Origin: Candidatus Nealsoniibacteriota bacterium
GTDB taxonomy: Bacteria > Patescibacteriota > Minisyncoccia > Minisyncoccales > PWPS01
Direction of reading: 5' to 3'
Length of the DNA stretch: 7,420 nt
Assembly: GCA_003557065.1 (NCBI GenBank)
Contig: PWPS01000027.1
Coordinates: forward strand, 1 to 7,420
Below are positions 6,331 to 7,420 of the stretch, piece by piece. The notes beneath the pieces are model-generated. The model searched no databases. It was not told the DNA's origin and saw only the letters and a program-made list of their open reading frames with translations. The position numbers were made by a program, and so were the translations under genes. Positions within the stretch are counted from its first letter, which is position 1; every line of letters starts with the position of its first letter.

Positions 6331-7420
6331 TTAGTTATCTTCATCTTCTTCGGTTTCGTCTTCAAACTCTATCTCTCTACGCGAATCTCCATCTTCCATC
6401 TCAAAAGTTTTCAATAGATCGGAAACCGTTAAAGAATCTGAATCGATTTCAGTCTTTCTGCCAATCCACTCATCAACTCCCGTTAATCGGGATTCGAAAA
6501 CAAGTTCCCTCTCCGAGTCCGAAGACATCGGTATTATCTCCACTTGAAAATATGCTTTCGGGGCCTCACGGGTAAAGCCCGCCCCTCTTTCAACTGTGCC
6601 CACCTTCCAGGTAACTTCTCCCGTATTGGAGTCATACTTCAGATCACCATCAACCAACATCTCTCCGGTCAGAGAAGCATCTTCCGGAATCTTAGCTGAA
6701 ATCTCCACATCCTCCAGATTATTATTTTTATTTTCTATTTTCCAAGAAACCGTAAATGTGGTCGGGCTATTTATCCTTAAGGGCAAAGGTCCGGTTGACT
6801 CCAAGGGATCATCCTTTCCCGCGAACCGTTGAATCAAATCCGTTTTGGATTCGACTTTGGTTCTTACTTCTTCTCTAACTTGTCCTAAATTGACCAATAC
6901 TCTTATTTCCGGATTGTAAGGTAGATCTTCTTTAACCTTAGCCCAAAAAGATATCTTTTGTTCTTCATCGGGTCTTAGTCTTCTAAGATCACTAAAAGAG
7001 GAATGACTCCAAATTATTGAGCCGGCCTCTCTTTGAAATCTTCCTCCCATGGGTTCCACCTCATTCATATCCAGTAATTCTTTATCAAGATCAACCGTTA
7101 AAAAGAGATTTTCAAGCACTTCATCTCCTATATTTTTAAAGTAAATTTCGTACAGTAGATCTTCTCCCGCCTTGGCTATATGATTGGTAGAGTCGTTTAC
7201 CAAGATATCAACAAAAAGATTCGGTTGCGGAATCAATATCTCACCACTTATTTTTTTTAAGGTGATAAATCGATCATATTCCCAAACACCGAGCTCTGCA
7301 CCGAAACCCTTAATATCCCCCGGATCTCCTTCCAGTTTTCCAAAAATCTCAACAACCCCACCCTCATTCGATCCCAACACCCCTCTTTCCCATTCATTTT
7401 CCTCCATTCCCCGAGGAGTA
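6331..7420 (-). CDS. Repeat-domain (DUF11-like) protein, probably cell-surface, 3' part only
   Basis: The frame is open to the right edge; an ATG at 7405-7407 exists, but the four codons upstream of it are also open and the first residues read like the end of a beta-sandwich domain, so the true start lies outside. Counting from that ATG (358 residues), one Ig-like unit ends at about 60. A second spans about 62-165 (GEDLLYEIYFKNIGDE, then IIWSHSSFSDLRRLRPDEEQKISFWAKV), and a third about 195-290 (TFTVSWKIENKNNNLEDVEIS, then GEVTWKVGTV). The recurring pattern of a beta-strand with an N, then x-W near 'G.I.W..G.L.P', is that of the DUF11 conserved repeat domain found in exported bacterial proteins. 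The tail from about 335 is strongly acidic (EFEDETEEDEDN). No signal peptide or anchor is in view; by analogy it would be at the missing N-terminus. Specific function is unknown. glyS follows after 6 bp and is likely co-transcribed. Confidence 0.78.
   Translation of the reverse strand, partial: TPRGMEENEWERGVLGSNEGGVVEIFGKLEGDPGDIKGFGAELGVWEYDRFITLKKISGEILIPQPNLFVDILVNDSTNHIAKAGEDLLYEIYFKNIGDEVLENLFLTVDLDKELLDMNEVEPMGGRFQREAGSIIWSHSSFSDLRRLRPDEEQKISFWAKVKEDLPYNPEIRVLVNLGQVREEVRTKVESKTDLIQRFAGKDDPLESTGPLPLRINSPTTFTVSWKIENKNNNLEDVEISAKIPEDASLTGEMLVDGDLKYDSNTGEVTWKVGTVERGAGFTREAPKAYFQVEIIPMSSDSERELVFESRLTGVDEWIGRKTEIDSDSLTVSDLLKTFEMEDGDSRREIEFEDETEEDEDN

Noticed and set aside
6596..6832. A 78-codon plus-strand frame opposite the DUF11-like gene
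   Set aside because: Antisense shadow of a well-patterned domain protein; no promoter or family match.
1..7420. CRISPR array, tRNA, IS element or reassigned stop codon
   Set aside because: No spaced direct repeats, cloverleaf, transposase or terminal repeats were seen, and all main genes translate as full-length proteins with the standard code.

Overview
The window looks like a piece of an AT-rich, compact genome, most likely from a member of the Candidate Phyla Radiation (Patescibacteria, perhaps a Parcubacteria-like lineage). This rests on general character rather than a marker gene: very short intergenic gaps, a single-chain alpha2-type glycyl-tRNA synthetase, a DUF11-like surface protein, an ALG5-like glycosyltransferase, no recognisable Shine-Dalgarno sequences and near-leaderless promoters. 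The standard genetic code fits all genes.

Layout. (1) Bases 2-160, plus strand: the end of a P-loop NTPase gene fragment that does not belong with what follows. (2) Bases 121-2292, minus strand: a two-gene unit, M16 zinc peptidase then an AI-2E-family membrane protein, 24 bp apart. The AI-2E gene loses its last transmembrane part where it runs into the NTPase fragment near 140-160. Both proteins look family-like right up to this short shared stretch, so a chimeric join (assembly artefact or a real rearrangement) is likely. (3) Bases 2293-2511: a divergent intergenic region with a TATAAT box close to the start codon on each side. (4) Bases 2512-4984, plus strand: a multi-pass membrane protein of GT-C character followed, after one base, by an ALG5/DPM1-like family 2 glycosyltransferase. 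Together they look like a two-step lipid-carrier glycosylation module. (5) Bases 4972-4997: a hairpin terminator between convergent units, with the stop codon of the glycosyltransferase in its loop. (6) Bases 5011-7420, minus strand: glycyl-tRNA synthetase preceded by the 3' part of a gene for a repeat-domain, probably cell-surface protein, 6 bp apart.

How the genes fit together: the glycosyltransferase would charge a polyprenyl phosphate with a sugar in the cytoplasm and the membrane protein would use that lipid-linked sugar on the outer face. The M16 peptidase, AI-2E protein and glyS are housekeeping-type genes with no evident tie to that module. I found no CRISPR array, tRNA, rRNA, insertion sequence or clear defence system. 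The P-loop fragment resembles large NTPases of accessory regions, but too little of it is present to name a system.
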